DNA of 20,977 nt from Acinetobacter sp. (GTDB lineage Bacteria > Pseudomonadota > Gammaproteobacteria > Pseudomonadales > Moraxellaceae), in assembly GCA_030152605.1 (NCBI GenBank), contig JASLJB010000215.1, forward strand, positions 1 to 20,977. Direction: 5' to 3'. A model generated the notes under the pieces. That model was not told the DNA's origin and ran no database searches. It worked only from the letters and a program-made list of their open reading frames with translations. The first letter of the stretch is position 1. Each line of letters opens with the position of its first letter. Below are positions 1-7,327 of the stretch, one piece after another. The translations under genes and the position numbers were made by a program.

Positions 1-40
1 AGACGCAGGTCAGGTCAACACCACCATCAGCTTACGCTAA
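1..40 (+). CDS. 3' end of a gene, probably mmsA (methylmalonate-semialdehyde dehydrogenase)
   Basis: One frame entering from the left edge stays open and reads DAGQVNTTISLR before a TAA at 38-40. The stop overlaps the Shine-Dalgarno sequence of mmsB, so the two genes are tightly coupled. A C-terminus ending in TISLR fits my memory of MmsA-type CoA-acylating aldehyde dehydrogenases, and mmsA next to mmsB is the usual order in valine operons. Only 12 codons are visible, so the identity is inferred mainly from context. Confidence 0.55.
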   Translation, partial: DAGQVNTTISLR

Positions 41-51
41 GGGAGTAGCAG

Positions 52-942
52 ATGAAGATTGCGTTTATAGGATTAGGCAATATGGGCGGTGCCATGGCGC
101 ACAACTTGCTCAAAGCCGGACAACAGGTGGCAGGCTATGACTTAAGTGCCAAAGCCTTACAGCACTTTGCCGATGCCGGTGGTGTGGTCTGTGATAGCCC
201 ATTGGCTGCTGCAACAGGTGCAGATGTGGTGATCACCATGTTGCCTGCTGCACAGCATGTGCGCACGGTGTATTTGGGTGAGCAGGGTGTACTTTCGGTA
301 CTTAAGCCGGGTGCGCTGTGTATCGACAGCAGTACCATTGACCCTAAAAGTATCCAAGAGATCGCCGCAGCGGCCGCCGCACTTCAGATTCAGGTCTGTG
401 ATGCACCGGTGTCGGGTGGCACCATCGGCGCCCAAGCCGGCACGCTGACCTTTATGGTCGGTGCTGAGCCTGAAACCCTTGCCAGCCTAGAACCGATCTT
501 GAACATGATGGGTAAAAATGTGGTGCATTGCGGCGCAGTCGGCACCGGTCAGATCGCCAAGATTTGCAACAACTTGATCTTGGGAATTTCCATGGTGGCT
601 GTGGCAGAAGGCATGGCACTCGGTGCCAAACTCGGCATCGACCCAGAGGCCTTGGCCGGTGTGATCAACAGCTCAAGCGGTCGTTGCTGGAGTTCGGATG
701 TATGTAACCCATGGCCGGGGATTAGCCCGAATGCGCCAGCAGCACGCGACTATCAAGATGGCTTTGCCACACAGTTGATGCTCAAAGACTTAGGCCTTGC
801 GGTTGAAGCCGCAGGTCAGGCCAAACAACCGATCTTACTCGGTGGTTTTGTGCAACAGATGTATCAACAGTCTTGCTTGCAGGGCAATGCCGGTTTGGAT
901 TTCTCCAGCATTGTTCAGCAGTATTTGCCGAAAAGCAGTTAG
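52..942 (+). CDS. mmsB: 3-hydroxyisobutyrate dehydrogenase MmsB
   Basis: This NAD-dependent cytosolic enzyme of valine catabolism oxidises 3-hydroxyisobutyrate to methylmalonate semialdehyde. The 296-residue length is normal for the family. The N-terminal Rossmann fold shows GLGNMGG at residues 7-13, the substrate-binding DAPVSGG motif lies at 117-123, and the likely catalytic lysine is K170 in GQIAKICNN. The rest is the all-helical dimerisation domain of beta-hydroxyacid dehydrogenases. The start is supported by AAGGGAG at 39-45, which overlaps the preceding stop codon. The gene ends in a 12-bp tandem duplication that repeats the last three codons and the stop. Neighbouring acyl-CoA dehydrogenase, hydratase and hydrolase genes support MmsB over tartronate semialdehyde reductase, a related alternative. 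Confidence 0.93.
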   Translation: MKIAFIGLGNMGGAMAHNLLKAGQQVAGYDLSAKALQHFADAGGVVCDSPLAAATGADVVITMLPAAQHVRTVYLGEQGVLSVLKPGALCIDSSTIDPKSIQEIAAAAAALQIQVCDAPVSGGTIGAQAGTLTFMVGAEPETLASLEPILNMMGKNVVHCGAVGTGQIAKICNNLILGISMVAVAEGMALGAKLGIDPEALAGVINSSSGRCWSSDVCNPWPGISPNAPAARDYQDGFATQLMLKDLGLAVEAAGQAKQPILLGGFVQQMYQQSCLQGNAGLDFSSIVQQYLPKSS

Positions 943-953
943 AAAAGCAGTTA
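930..953 (+). repeat. 12-bp tandem duplication across the mmsB stop codon
   Basis: The unit GAAAAGCAGTTA occurs twice head to tail at 930-941 and 942-953. The stop TAG (940-942) spans the unit boundary. In frame, the second unit gives the same Lys-Ser-Ser followed by TAA, so readthrough would add only three residues plus the inserted amino acid. It looks like a recent slippage duplication. Confidence 0.8.
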
Positions 954-970
954 AGTGAAACATGTTCACT
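954..970. promoter_or_regulatory. Short inverted repeat after mmsB
   Basis: AGTGAA and TTCACT are exact inverted arms around a 5-base loop (ACATG), 11 bases after the mmsB stop. There is no T-run, so it is not an intrinsic terminator. It could be an operator or an mRNA hairpin in the 206-bp mmsB to synthetase spacer, where an internal promoter is possible. No function is assigned. Confidence 0.35.
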
Positions 971-1148
971 GCAACGGCTTGCTTGCCATGTAGTGAACTC
1001 AAGTTTATCAATAGGATCTGTTTAGACTTACACCAGTGGCGCTTTAAGAGATCAGTTTGAAGCGCAACTTGTGCAAGCAGGGCATGGAATGCCCATAGAC
1101 CCTCATCCCGTCGGACATAACAACAAATCTAGACTGAGGTTAATTCAT

Positions 1149-2798
1149 ATGAACTATCAAAATGCAGCACAGACATTTGACTTAGAAAACGCTGCGCGCA
1201 GTTTAATTTCCGGCCAATTAGATGCCTTAAACGCCTGTTATGAATGTTGTGATCGTCATGCTGAAGCTGACCCAAACAAAGTCGCGCTGTATTGGCAGGG
1301 CAAAGACGGTCGCCAACTCGAATTTACTTTTGCTGAATTAAAACGTCGCGCCAGCCAGTTCGGCAACTTCTTAAAATCTCAAGGTGTGGAAAAAGGCGAT
1401 CGCGTTTCTGGTCTACTGCCACGTAATGCAGAACTGATCATCATGATCTTGGGGGCTTGGCGCATCGGCGCAGTCTATCAACCATTGTTTACCGCCTTTG
1501 GTCCCAAAGCCATTGAGCATCGAGTCAAACTGGCACAAAGCAAACTCGTGGTCACCGATGTCGGTAACCGCAGTAAATTGCGTGATGTGGATGCATGTCC
1601 ACAGATCGTTACCGTGGCCGATGTTGAGGGTCAGGGTCTAGAAGCGGGTGATCTAAACTTTTGGGCAGAACTGGATGCGCAGTCTGAGGACTGTGAACTG
1701 GTCATGAAAACCATCCAAGATCCGTTCTTGTTGATGTTTACCTCAGGCACCACAGGACCGGCAAAACCACTGCAAGTGCCGTTAAAAGCATTAATTGCAT
1801 TTGGTCGCTATATGCAAGACGCCGTGGGGCTGCGTGAAGAAGATTCATTTTGGAATATCGCCGATCCGGGTTGGGCCTATGGTCTGTACTACGGCATCAC
1901 CGGTCCACTGTTGTTGGGTCATGCAACCTTGTTTTATGAAGGTGGCTTTAGTATCGAAAGCCTGACCCGCATCGTGCAGCAATATGGCATTACCAACTTG
2001 GCTGGCGCACCGACTGCGTATCGTATGATGATGGCTGCACCACAGGACGAAATGGCCAAACTGCGCGGACAGTTCCGTGTGGTGAGCAGTGCCGGTGAGC
2101 CGCTGAATCCAGAAGTGATTCGCTGGTTTAATCAAGTCCTTGATGCGCCGATCTATGACCATTATGGTCAAACTGAAGTCGGTATGGTGGTGTGTAATCA
2201 TCATGGTCTGGAACATACTGTGCAACCCGGTGCAGCAGGTTTCCCAAGTCCGGGCTATCGCATCGCGGTGGTGGACGAGCAGGGGCAGGTTCAACCCGCA
2301 GATACCCCAGGCATCTTGGCGATCGTGATCAGCGAATCACCGATGCTGTGGTTTGGTGGCTATCAAGAAAGCCGTAAGTCTCCGTTCTTGGGGGATTATT
2401 ATCTGACTGGCGACACCGCTGAAATCCATCCCGATGGCAGCATGAGCTTTGTAGGTCGTAGTGACGACGTCATTACAACGTCAGGCTATCGTATCGGTCC
2501 CTTTGATGTGGAAAGTGCCTTGCTTGAGCACGATGCGGTGGTTGAAGCTGCGGTGGTCGGTGTACCCGATCCAGAGCGTACCGAAGTAGTCAAAGCCTTT
2601 GTGGTCTTGGCTGAGGGACTGACAGGCTCGCCTGATTTATCTGAACAATTGGGTCAGTTTGTGAAGAAACGTCTGTCGGCACATGCTTATCCACGCTTGG
2701 TTGAGTTCGTGACCGAACTACCGAAAACCCCAAGTGGCAAGATCCAACGCTTTTTACTCCGCAATCAAGAGATTGAGAAACAAAAGCAAGCGGGCTAA
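1149..2798 (+). CDS. AMP-forming acyl-CoA synthetase (acetyl-CoA synthetase-like)
   Basis: This ATP-dependent acid:CoA ligase of the ANL superfamily makes an acyl-CoA through an acyl-adenylate. The phosphate-binding loop FTSGTTGPAKP is at 197-207, the Tyr-Gly-Gln-Thr-Glu motif at 339-343, the ribose-binding TGD at 420-422, and the C-terminal adenylation lysine is K531 in PSGKIQR. I chose the ATG at 1149, giving 549 residues, because GAGG lies at 1136-1139 and the protein there begins like the family; an earlier in-frame start at 1071 lacks these supports. Its place in a valine operon suggests activation of propionate, isobutyrate or another short or branched acid, but the substrate cannot be read from sequence. 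The family resembles medium-chain (ACSM-type) synthetases. Confidence 0.88.
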   Translation: MNYQNAAQTFDLENAARSLISGQLDALNACYECCDRHAEADPNKVALYWQGKDGRQLEFTFAELKRRASQFGNFLKSQGVEKGDRVSGLLPRNAELIIMILGAWRIGAVYQPLFTAFGPKAIEHRVKLAQSKLVVTDVGNRSKLRDVDACPQIVTVADVEGQGLEAGDLNFWAELDAQSEDCELVMKTIQDPFLLMFTSGTTGPAKPLQVPLKALIAFGRYMQDAVGLREEDSFWNIADPGWAYGLYYGITGPLLLGHATLFYEGGFSIESLTRIVQQYGITNLAGAPTAYRMMMAAPQDEMAKLRGQFRVVSSAGEPLNPEVIRWFNQVLDAPIYDHYGQTEVGMVVCNHHGLEHTVQPGAAGFPSPGYRIAVVDEQGQVQPADTPGILAIVISESPMLWFGGYQESRKSPFLGDYYLTGDTAEIHPDGSMSFVGRSDDVITTSGYRIGPFDVESALLEHDAVVEAAVVGVPDPERTEVVKAFVVLAEGLTGSPDLSEQLGQFVKKRLSAHAYPRLVEFVTELPKTPSGKIQRFLLRNQEIEKQKQAG

Positions 2799-2939
2799 TG
2801 CCGCAGCGGCGTGAACAGATCAGCGTGAATTGATCAGATCAGGCCGCAACACGCGCATCAGGCATTGGTCGCATTGAAGCGGCCAAGCCGATGGCTTATA
2901 AAAGCATGAACTTTAAAATTTAGATTCAGGGAATACGCG

Positions 2940-4067
2940 ATGCAATTTACGGAAGAACAAAGCCTTATTCGTGACATGGCCAAAAGTTTTGCGCAAGAGC
3001 AAATCAAACCTTTTGCCAGTGAGTGGGATCAACGCGGTCAGTTCCCTGCCGATGCTTTGGCACAAATGGGTGAGCTGGGTTTTATGGGCATGTTGGTCCC
3101 AGAACAATGGGGCGGATCGGATACCGGTAACTTGGCCTATGTACTGGCGCTCGAAGAAGTCGCTGCGGCCGATGGTGCCACCTCTGCGATCATGAGCGTG
3201 CACAACTCGGTGGGCTGTGTCCCGATCCTCAAATACGGCACTGAACAACAAAAGCAACGTTTTCTTACGCCTTTGGCCACAGGCCAAATGATCGGTGCCT
3301 TTGCTCTGACTGAGCCGCATACCGGTTCGGATGCGGTGGCGATCAAGACCCGTGCGGTCAAAGATGGTGACCACTATGTCATCAATGGTGCCAAGCAATT
3401 TATTACCTCAGGTCATAACGCCGGTGTGATTATCGTATTTGCCGTGACCGATCCAAGTGCGGGTAAAAAAGGCATGAGTGCTTTCTTGGTGCCACGCGAC
3501 ACCCCAGGCTATGAAGTGATCCGGATTGAAGAAAAACTTGGATTACATGCCTCGGATACCTGTCAGATTGCGCTGACCGATGTACGCATCCATGAAAGCT
3601 TACGTTTGGGTCAGGAAGGTGAAGGTCTCAAGATCGCATTATCGAATCTTGAGGGTGGACGGATCGGCATCGCAGCACAGTCGGTGGGTCTAGCGCGTGC
3701 AGCACTTGAAGAAGCCACGCGTTATGCGCATGAACGTGTCACCTTTGGTAAACCGATCTTTGAACATCAGGCGATTGCCTTCCGCTTGGCCAGTATGGCG
3801 ACCGAAGTGGAAGCGGCGCGTCAGTTGGTACATCATGCGGCGCGCTTGAAAGAAGCCGGTGAGTCCTGCCTGACCCAAGCCTCAATGGCAAAATTGTTTG
3901 CTTCGGAAATGGCGGAACGTGTCTGCTCCAATGCCCTACAAGTCTTTGGTGGATATGGTTATCTCAGAGATTTCCCAATTGAACGCATCTGCCGTGATGC
4001 GCGGGTCTGCCAAATCTATGAAGGCACCAGTGATATTCAACGTTTGGTGATCGCACGCAGTCTTTAA
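2940..4067 (+). CDS. Acyl-CoA dehydrogenase, probably isobutyryl-CoA dehydrogenase
   Basis: This FAD enzyme introduces the alpha-beta double bond into an acyl-CoA, passing electrons to ETF. Its 375 residues match the short-chain acyl-CoA dehydrogenase family. ALTEPHTGSDA at 122-132 is the conserved flavin/substrate signature, the GGYGYLRDFPIER region is near 340-355, and the probable catalytic base is E361 in YEGTSDIQR close to the C-terminus. That position is typical of short-chain and isobutyryl/2-methylacyl enzymes and differs from isovaleryl-CoA dehydrogenases. AGGGA at 2928-2932 supports the ATG. Placement between mmsB and a hydratase/hydrolase pair points to isobutyryl-CoA to methacrylyl-CoA in valine degradation. 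2-methylbutyryl-CoA is an alternative or additional substrate. Confidence 0.9.
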   Translation: MQFTEEQSLIRDMAKSFAQEQIKPFASEWDQRGQFPADALAQMGELGFMGMLVPEQWGGSDTGNLAYVLALEEVAAADGATSAIMSVHNSVGCVPILKYGTEQQKQRFLTPLATGQMIGAFALTEPHTGSDAVAIKTRAVKDGDHYVINGAKQFITSGHNAGVIIVFAVTDPSAGKKGMSAFLVPRDTPGYEVIRIEEKLGLHASDTCQIALTDVRIHESLRLGQEGEGLKIALSNLEGGRIGIAAQSVGLARAALEEATRYAHERVTFGKPIFEHQAIAFRLASMATEVEAARQLVHHAARLKEAGESCLTQASMAKLFASEMAERVCSNALQVFGGYGYLRDFPIERICRDARVCQIYEGTSDIQRLVIARSL

Positions 4068-4137
4068 GACTGCCGCGAGATCAATACATGGTGATGAAGC
4101 AAAAGATAGCAACACAGAAATAGAAAAGGAATCTGTC

Positions 4138-4941
4138 ATGCAGTGGAATAGCATTTTAGTTGAACAAAAAAATGGCGTGGGCCTAATTACCCTAAATCGC
4201 CCCAAAGCCCTGAATGCCTTGAACAGTGAGTTGATCGCAGAGGTCAACCAAGCCCTTGATCAACTGGAAAAAGATCGCAGTATTGGCTGTATCGTGATCA
4301 CCGGTTCTGAGCGAGCGTTTGCGGCCGGTGCAGATATCAAGGAAATGGTCGATCTCAGCTTCCCAGATATTTATTTGGATGACTTTTTTGATTTGGCGGA
4401 TCGCATTGCCAAACGTCGTAAGCCGATCATTGCCGCCGTGAGTGGTTATGCATTGGGGGGTGGTTGTGAACTGGCACTGATGTGTGACTTTATCTACTGC
4501 GCGGAGAATGCCAAATTTGCCCTGCCTGAAGTCACGCTTGGGGTATTGCCGGGCATCGGGGGCACGCAACGTCTGACCTTGGCGGTGGGTAAGGCCAAGG
4601 CCATGGAAATGTGCCTCACCGCCCGTCAAATGGGTGCGGTTGAAGCAGAGCAAAGTGGTCTGGTGGCACAGGTCTTCACCACAGAAGAATTATTGCCACA
4701 AACCCTAGCCGCAGCGGAGAAAATCGCAGAGAAATCGCTGACGGCCTTGATGATGATCAAAGAGTCGATTAACCGTGCCTTTGAGGGCAGTTTGGCCGAA
4801 GGTTTACGTTTTGAACGTCGTGTATTCCATTCCATCTTTGCAGGGGCGGATCAAAAAGAGGGCATGCGTGCCTTTATTGAAAAACGTCCTGCACAGTTCA
4901 ATGCACAACATGATCAGGCTGGAGGTGGAGATGAACACTGA
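4138..4941 (+). CDS. Enoyl-CoA hydratase, probably methacrylyl-CoA hydratase
   Basis: A crotonase-fold enzyme adding water to an enoyl-CoA, here most likely methacrylyl-CoA to 3-hydroxyisobutyryl-CoA. The 267-residue length is typical. The first oxyanion-hole segment (AFAAGADIKEM) is at 60-70 and GYALGGGCELALMCD at 103-117. Both catalytic glutamates of true hydratases are present, E111 and E131 (in LPEVTLGV), spaced 20 residues apart as in the mitochondrial enzyme. AAGGA lies just upstream of the ATG. The last 11 bases overlap the next gene, and the purine-rich GGAGGTGGAG at 4921-4930 inside this gene serves as that gene's ribosome site, indicating translational coupling. Confidence 0.92.
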   Translation: MQWNSILVEQKNGVGLITLNRPKALNALNSELIAEVNQALDQLEKDRSIGCIVITGSERAFAAGADIKEMVDLSFPDIYLDDFFDLADRIAKRRKPIIAAVSGYALGGGCELALMCDFIYCAENAKFALPEVTLGVLPGIGGTQRLTLAVGKAKAMEMCLTARQMGAVEAEQSGLVAQVFTTEELLPQTLAAAEKIAEKSLTALMMIKESINRAFEGSLAEGLRFERRVFHSIFAGADQKEGMRAFIEKRPAQFNAQHDQAGGGDEH

Positions 4942-5980
4942 ACATCATTTAGAGATTAGCATTCAAGGCGGCTTCGGCGTGATCAGTTTAGATCGCGCAG
5001 CCAGTCTGAATGCATTGTCCAAGACCATGATCAACGGCATCATCGCGCAGTTGGATTTGTGGCAGGACGAGCCTGCGGTGCAGGCAGTCTTGATCAATTC
5101 CAAAAGTCCAAAAGCCTTCTGTGCAGGTGGTGATATTCGCTATCTGTATGACTGCTATAAAAATGGAAGCACCGGCTACCAAGACTATTTCGCCGCCGAG
5201 TATCGGATGTTGGCCGAGATTCGCCACTTTGTAAAACCGATTGTGGTGCTGTTAGATGGCTATGTCATGGGCGGTGGATTTGGTTTGGCCCAAGCCTGTC
5301 ATATCCGTGTCAGCTCTGAAAAGTCACGCTTCTCGATGCCTGAAACGGCGATTGGTTATTTCCCAGATGTGGGTGCAACTTATATCTTGTCGCGCCTCAA
5401 GGAAATCGGCGTATATATGGCGCTGAGTAGTGAACAGATCAGCAGCAGTGATGCGCTTGCGCTTGGCCTGATCGATCATCATGTCGAGAGTGCGCGTCTA
5501 CCTGAACTCGAAGCGGCTTTACTGAGTGCAGAGACGGTCGATCGTGGCAGCATTGAACAGATCCTTGCAGGCTTTGCCAGCACAGCGGCAGAGAGTCAGA
5601 TCAAGCAGCAACAGGCAATGATTGTGCAGCACTTTGCTGCCAATAGCGTACAAGAGATCGAGCAGAACTTGGCCCAAGTCACTGATCCAGCGCAACAAGC
5701 CTGGGCAGAGAAGATCTTAGGCATCTTGCAGCAGCGTTCTTGGATCGCCAAAACGGCCAGTCTCAAATTGCTCCAAGCCGCAGCGCAGTTAAGTCTTGAA
5801 CAATGTATGCAGCTTGAACGTGATGTGCAGGATATTTGGTTTGATCAGGGCGATATCGTGGAAGGGGTTCGTGCCCTGATCATTGATAAAGACAAACAAC
5901 CCAAGTGGCAAACGGATAATCCTGCGCTCGATCGTCAGATCGATGCTCTGATCGCCGTGCAACATGCTGAGGCGGTTTAA
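4931..5980 (+). CDS. 3-hydroxyisobutyryl-CoA hydrolase
   Basis: This crotonase-superfamily thioesterase releases 3-hydroxyisobutyrate from its CoA ester, feeding MmsB and limiting accumulation of reactive methacrylyl-CoA. The ATG at 4931 is chosen because GGAGGTGGAG directly precedes it; an upstream in-frame ATG lies deep within the hydratase gene. The product is 349 residues, right for the family. AFCAGGDIRYL is at 62-72, GYVMGGGFG at 110-118, and ETAIGYFPDVGATY holds E138 and D146, whose 8-residue spacing matches the catalytic Glu/Asp pair of HIBCH rather than the Glu/Glu pair of hydratases. The long C-terminal helical extension is also HIBCH-like. The final 14 codons and stop are duplicated about 1.1 kb downstream. 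Confidence 0.93.
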   Translation: MNTEHHLEISIQGGFGVISLDRAASLNALSKTMINGIIAQLDLWQDEPAVQAVLINSKSPKAFCAGGDIRYLYDCYKNGSTGYQDYFAAEYRMLAEIRHFVKPIVVLLDGYVMGGGFGLAQACHIRVSSEKSRFSMPETAIGYFPDVGATYILSRLKEIGVYMALSSEQISSSDALALGLIDHHVESARLPELEAALLSAETVDRGSIEQILAGFASTAAESQIKQQQAMIVQHFAANSVQEIEQNLAQVTDPAQQAWAEKILGILQQRSWIAKTASLKLLQAAAQLSLEQCMQLERDVQDIWFDQGDIVEGVRALIIDKDKQPKWQTDNPALDRQIDALIAVQHAEAV

Positions 5981-6059
5981 GCCACTTAACTTGGATTAAT
6001 CTCCAGTAGATCTATATAGATCCTAAAAAACCAGCCTGTTATAAGGCTGGTTTTTTTAT
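5935..6059 (+). repeat. 125-bp direct repeat, copy 1 (hydrolase tail plus terminator)
   Basis: This segment matches 7045-7169 at an offset of exactly 1110 bases, with only three substitutions (5947, 5986, 6002). It covers the last 14 codons and stop of the hydrolase gene, a 14-bp palindrome (GATCTATATAGATC, 6009-6022) and the intrinsic terminator. This is the parental copy because it sits in the intact gene. Confidence 0.95.
6025..6058 (+). terminator. Intrinsic terminator of the valine operon
   Basis: Arms AAAAAACCAGCCT (6025-6037) and AGGCTGGTTTTTT (6044-6056) enclose a 6-base loop and end in a T-run. The flanking A- and T-runs suggest some activity in both directions. It lies 45 bases after the hydrolase stop. 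Confidence 0.92.
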
Positions 6060-6519
6060 AAATTTAATTTGAATATCTTGAAATGCTTTCTCGGCAAGAA
6101 CAGTACTGAGTTCATTCAGTCTTGTTCAAACAGCTGTGCTTGGGCCCCATCAATTAAATATCTGGATTAAGCATATTTTAAAAGCCAAAGCCGAATAATC
6201 AGAACTTAAAATAACTTAATCGAAATAACCAGCGTAAAATAGCCTAAGCAGTTAGCATAGGAAGCACAGCAAACTCGTCAGTTTAATTCTCGGTATTGGA
6301 TGTAGGCGGCTGGGAGCCGCCTGTTTTTCGCTGTGGTATATGGATGTACCATCAGCGGAAAGAGAGTTTTTGCGTACTTTTTTAAAAAAGTACGAGAACA
6401 ACCACACTCACAGTGGACTTCGATCGGTAGAACTTGCCGTGTCGGTATGCATTTATCCATCCCAACGCTGAATAAATGAAATTTTAATTTTAGCAATCAA
6501 CTCGATAGGCAATAAATAG
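6060..6519 (+). other. Non-coding, AT-rich spacer with a structured RNA-like element
   Basis: From 6060 to about 6300 I see no gene and only AT-rich DNA. A 14-base string TAAAATAGCCTAAG at 6235-6248 recurs exactly at 8661-8674. From 6305 the stretch holds the structured element described separately. No convincing Shine-Dalgarno or long reading frame was found on either strand. Confidence 0.6.
6305..6471 (+). ncRNA. Structured RNA candidate, possibly a phage C4-like antisense RNA
   Basis: Consecutive hairpins are visible. GGCGGC/GCCGCC (6305-6310/6316-6321) has loop TGGGA. A long arm CGCTG-TGGTA pairs with TACCA-T-CAGCG (6329-6338/6347-6357) with one bulge. A perfect 22-bp palindrome has arms CGTACTTTTTT and AAAAAAGTACG (6373-6394). 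CCAC/GTGG follows with loop ACTCACA (6402-6416). The GGGAGCCGCC start and following GCTGTGG hairpin resemble my memory of C4 antisense RNAs that control antirepressor genes in P1/P22-like phages; that family match is unverified. A 43-codon frame at 6340-6471 overlaps it but has no ribosome site. No phage antirepressor gene is nearby, so it may be a relic or a free-standing RNA. Confidence 0.45.
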
Positions 6520-6975
6520 ATGAAGCATAAAAAAATATGGATAATTGGACTGGTTGTCATTGGTTTAGCTTGGTTTTCTGCTTTCTTTATTCATCAACAG
6601 CAGTATATTCAACAAAAAAAGTTAGCTGAGCAGACCACGCTGAACTTTTTTAAAGCCATGTCCGAAGGAGACGCTAGCGCGGCATTCCAATATGTCTGGC
6701 GTGCAGAGCAGTTCAATATAAAACCTGAAGCATCCAAACATTATTTTAAGGACATGCAGGTATTAGAGGTCATTAATATTCGCTCAGATTCTGCCAAGGG
6801 CAGGCCTGCTTATTATGCGCAATTTGATCAGTTACTCTCGCTGATGCTCAAAGTTAAAGCAGTTCATCCTGATGATGCAGGGAGTCCAGCCGGCGACTAC
6901 ATTCTGTTTGTGATATTGGCAAAAGAGAAACCCGATTCAGAATGGTTGATTACTGAAATCGGCACGGGCCCCTAA
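6520..6975 (+). CDS. Small membrane-anchored protein of unknown function
   Basis: The 151-residue product starts with basic MKHKK followed by one hydrophobic segment (about residues 6-26), then a soluble region. It has no lipobox cysteine, so it is probably an inner-membrane-anchored periplasmic protein. The soluble part begins with a helix (QQKKLAEQTTLNFFKAMSEGDASAAFQYV) reminiscent of DUF4878/NTF2-like domains that open with a 'helix plus GD' pattern; this is weak recognition only. The ribosome site is poor. It lies alone between the two copies of the 125-bp duplication and downstream of the structured RNA candidate, in DNA more AT-rich than the valine operon, suggesting it arrived with a rearrangement. 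Confidence 0.65.
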   Translation: MKHKKIWIIGLVVIGLAWFSAFFIHQQQYIQQKKLAEQTTLNFFKAMSEGDASAAFQYVWRAEQFNIKPEASKHYFKDMQVLEVINIRSDSAKGRPAYYAQFDQLLSLMLKVKAVHPDDAGSPAGDYILFVILAKEKPDSEWLITEIGTGP

Positions 6976-7044
6976 AGCCTGTACACTGATTTGATATTCA
7001 AGCATTTATGCTCAAGCTAGACTCACTGCTACTTGCGCCGAGCA

Positions 7045-7169
7045 TCAGATCGATGCCCTGATCGCCGTGCAACATGCTGAGGCGGTTTAAGCCACTCAAC
7101 TTGGATTAATCGCCAGTAGATCTATATAGATCCTAAAAAACCAGCCTGTTATAAGGCTGGTTTTTTTAT
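7045..7169 (+). repeat. 125-bp direct repeat, copy 2 (orphan hydrolase tail plus terminator)
   Basis: This is a 122/125 match to 5935-6059. It carries an orphan 14-codon C-terminus of the hydrolase (QIDALIAVQHAEAV then TAA), now without a gene body, and a functional-looking terminator. The left junction falls in a TCAGATCGATGC shared by both contexts. All three substitutions relative to copy 1 leave the terminator stem intact. Confidence 0.95.
7135..7168 (+). terminator. Duplicated intrinsic terminator
   Basis: The stem AAAAAACCAGCCT/AGGCTGGTTTTTT (7135-7147/7154-7166) is identical to the valine operon terminator. It now ends any transcript of the small membrane protein gene and insulates the downstream FilA-like gene. 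Confidence 0.88.
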
Positions 7170-7327
7170 TGAGTCCACACTAAATTTAAAAGCTAAAAAT
7201 CAAGGTGTTATACCTGAATAGTATTTGATTTTTAAGATCAGATCAGTAACACTGGTTTTATGGTTAAGTGCTGTCTGATGATCCTTCAGGTCGCCAAGGA
7301 ATAAATAAAAAAACAAGGAAGGCAAAA
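7170..7327 (+). other. Upstream region of the FilA-like gene
   Basis: This 158-base AT-rich spacer contains an inverted repeat, TAAAAATCAA (7194-7203) with TTGATTTTTA (7225-7234), separated by 21 bases, which could be an operator or mRNA hairpin. Together with the repeat copy it makes a 352-base gap without a gene. AAGGA at 7315-7319 is the ribosome site of the next gene. No clear -35/-10 pair was identified. Confidence 0.4.

Noticed and set aside
1845..2294. 149-codon minus-strand frame inside the synthetase gene
   Set aside because: It is an antisense shadow of a gene with complete family motifs on the + strand.
6373..6394. Intrinsic terminator from the 22-bp palindrome
   Set aside because: The stem is AT-rich at its centre and no T-run follows the second arm; it fits better as part of the structured RNA.
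6340..6471. 43-codon protein frame over the structured element
   Set aside because: No ribosome site, and the hairpins explain the sequence better. I keep it only as a note within the RNA entry.
6278..6496. 72-codon minus-strand frame
   Set aside because: It reads through the hairpins in antisense, has no ribosome site and no recognisable domain.
5935..7169. Composite transposon bounded by the 125-bp repeats
   Set aside because: The repeats contain host gene sequence and a terminator, with no transposase and no terminal inverted repeats.
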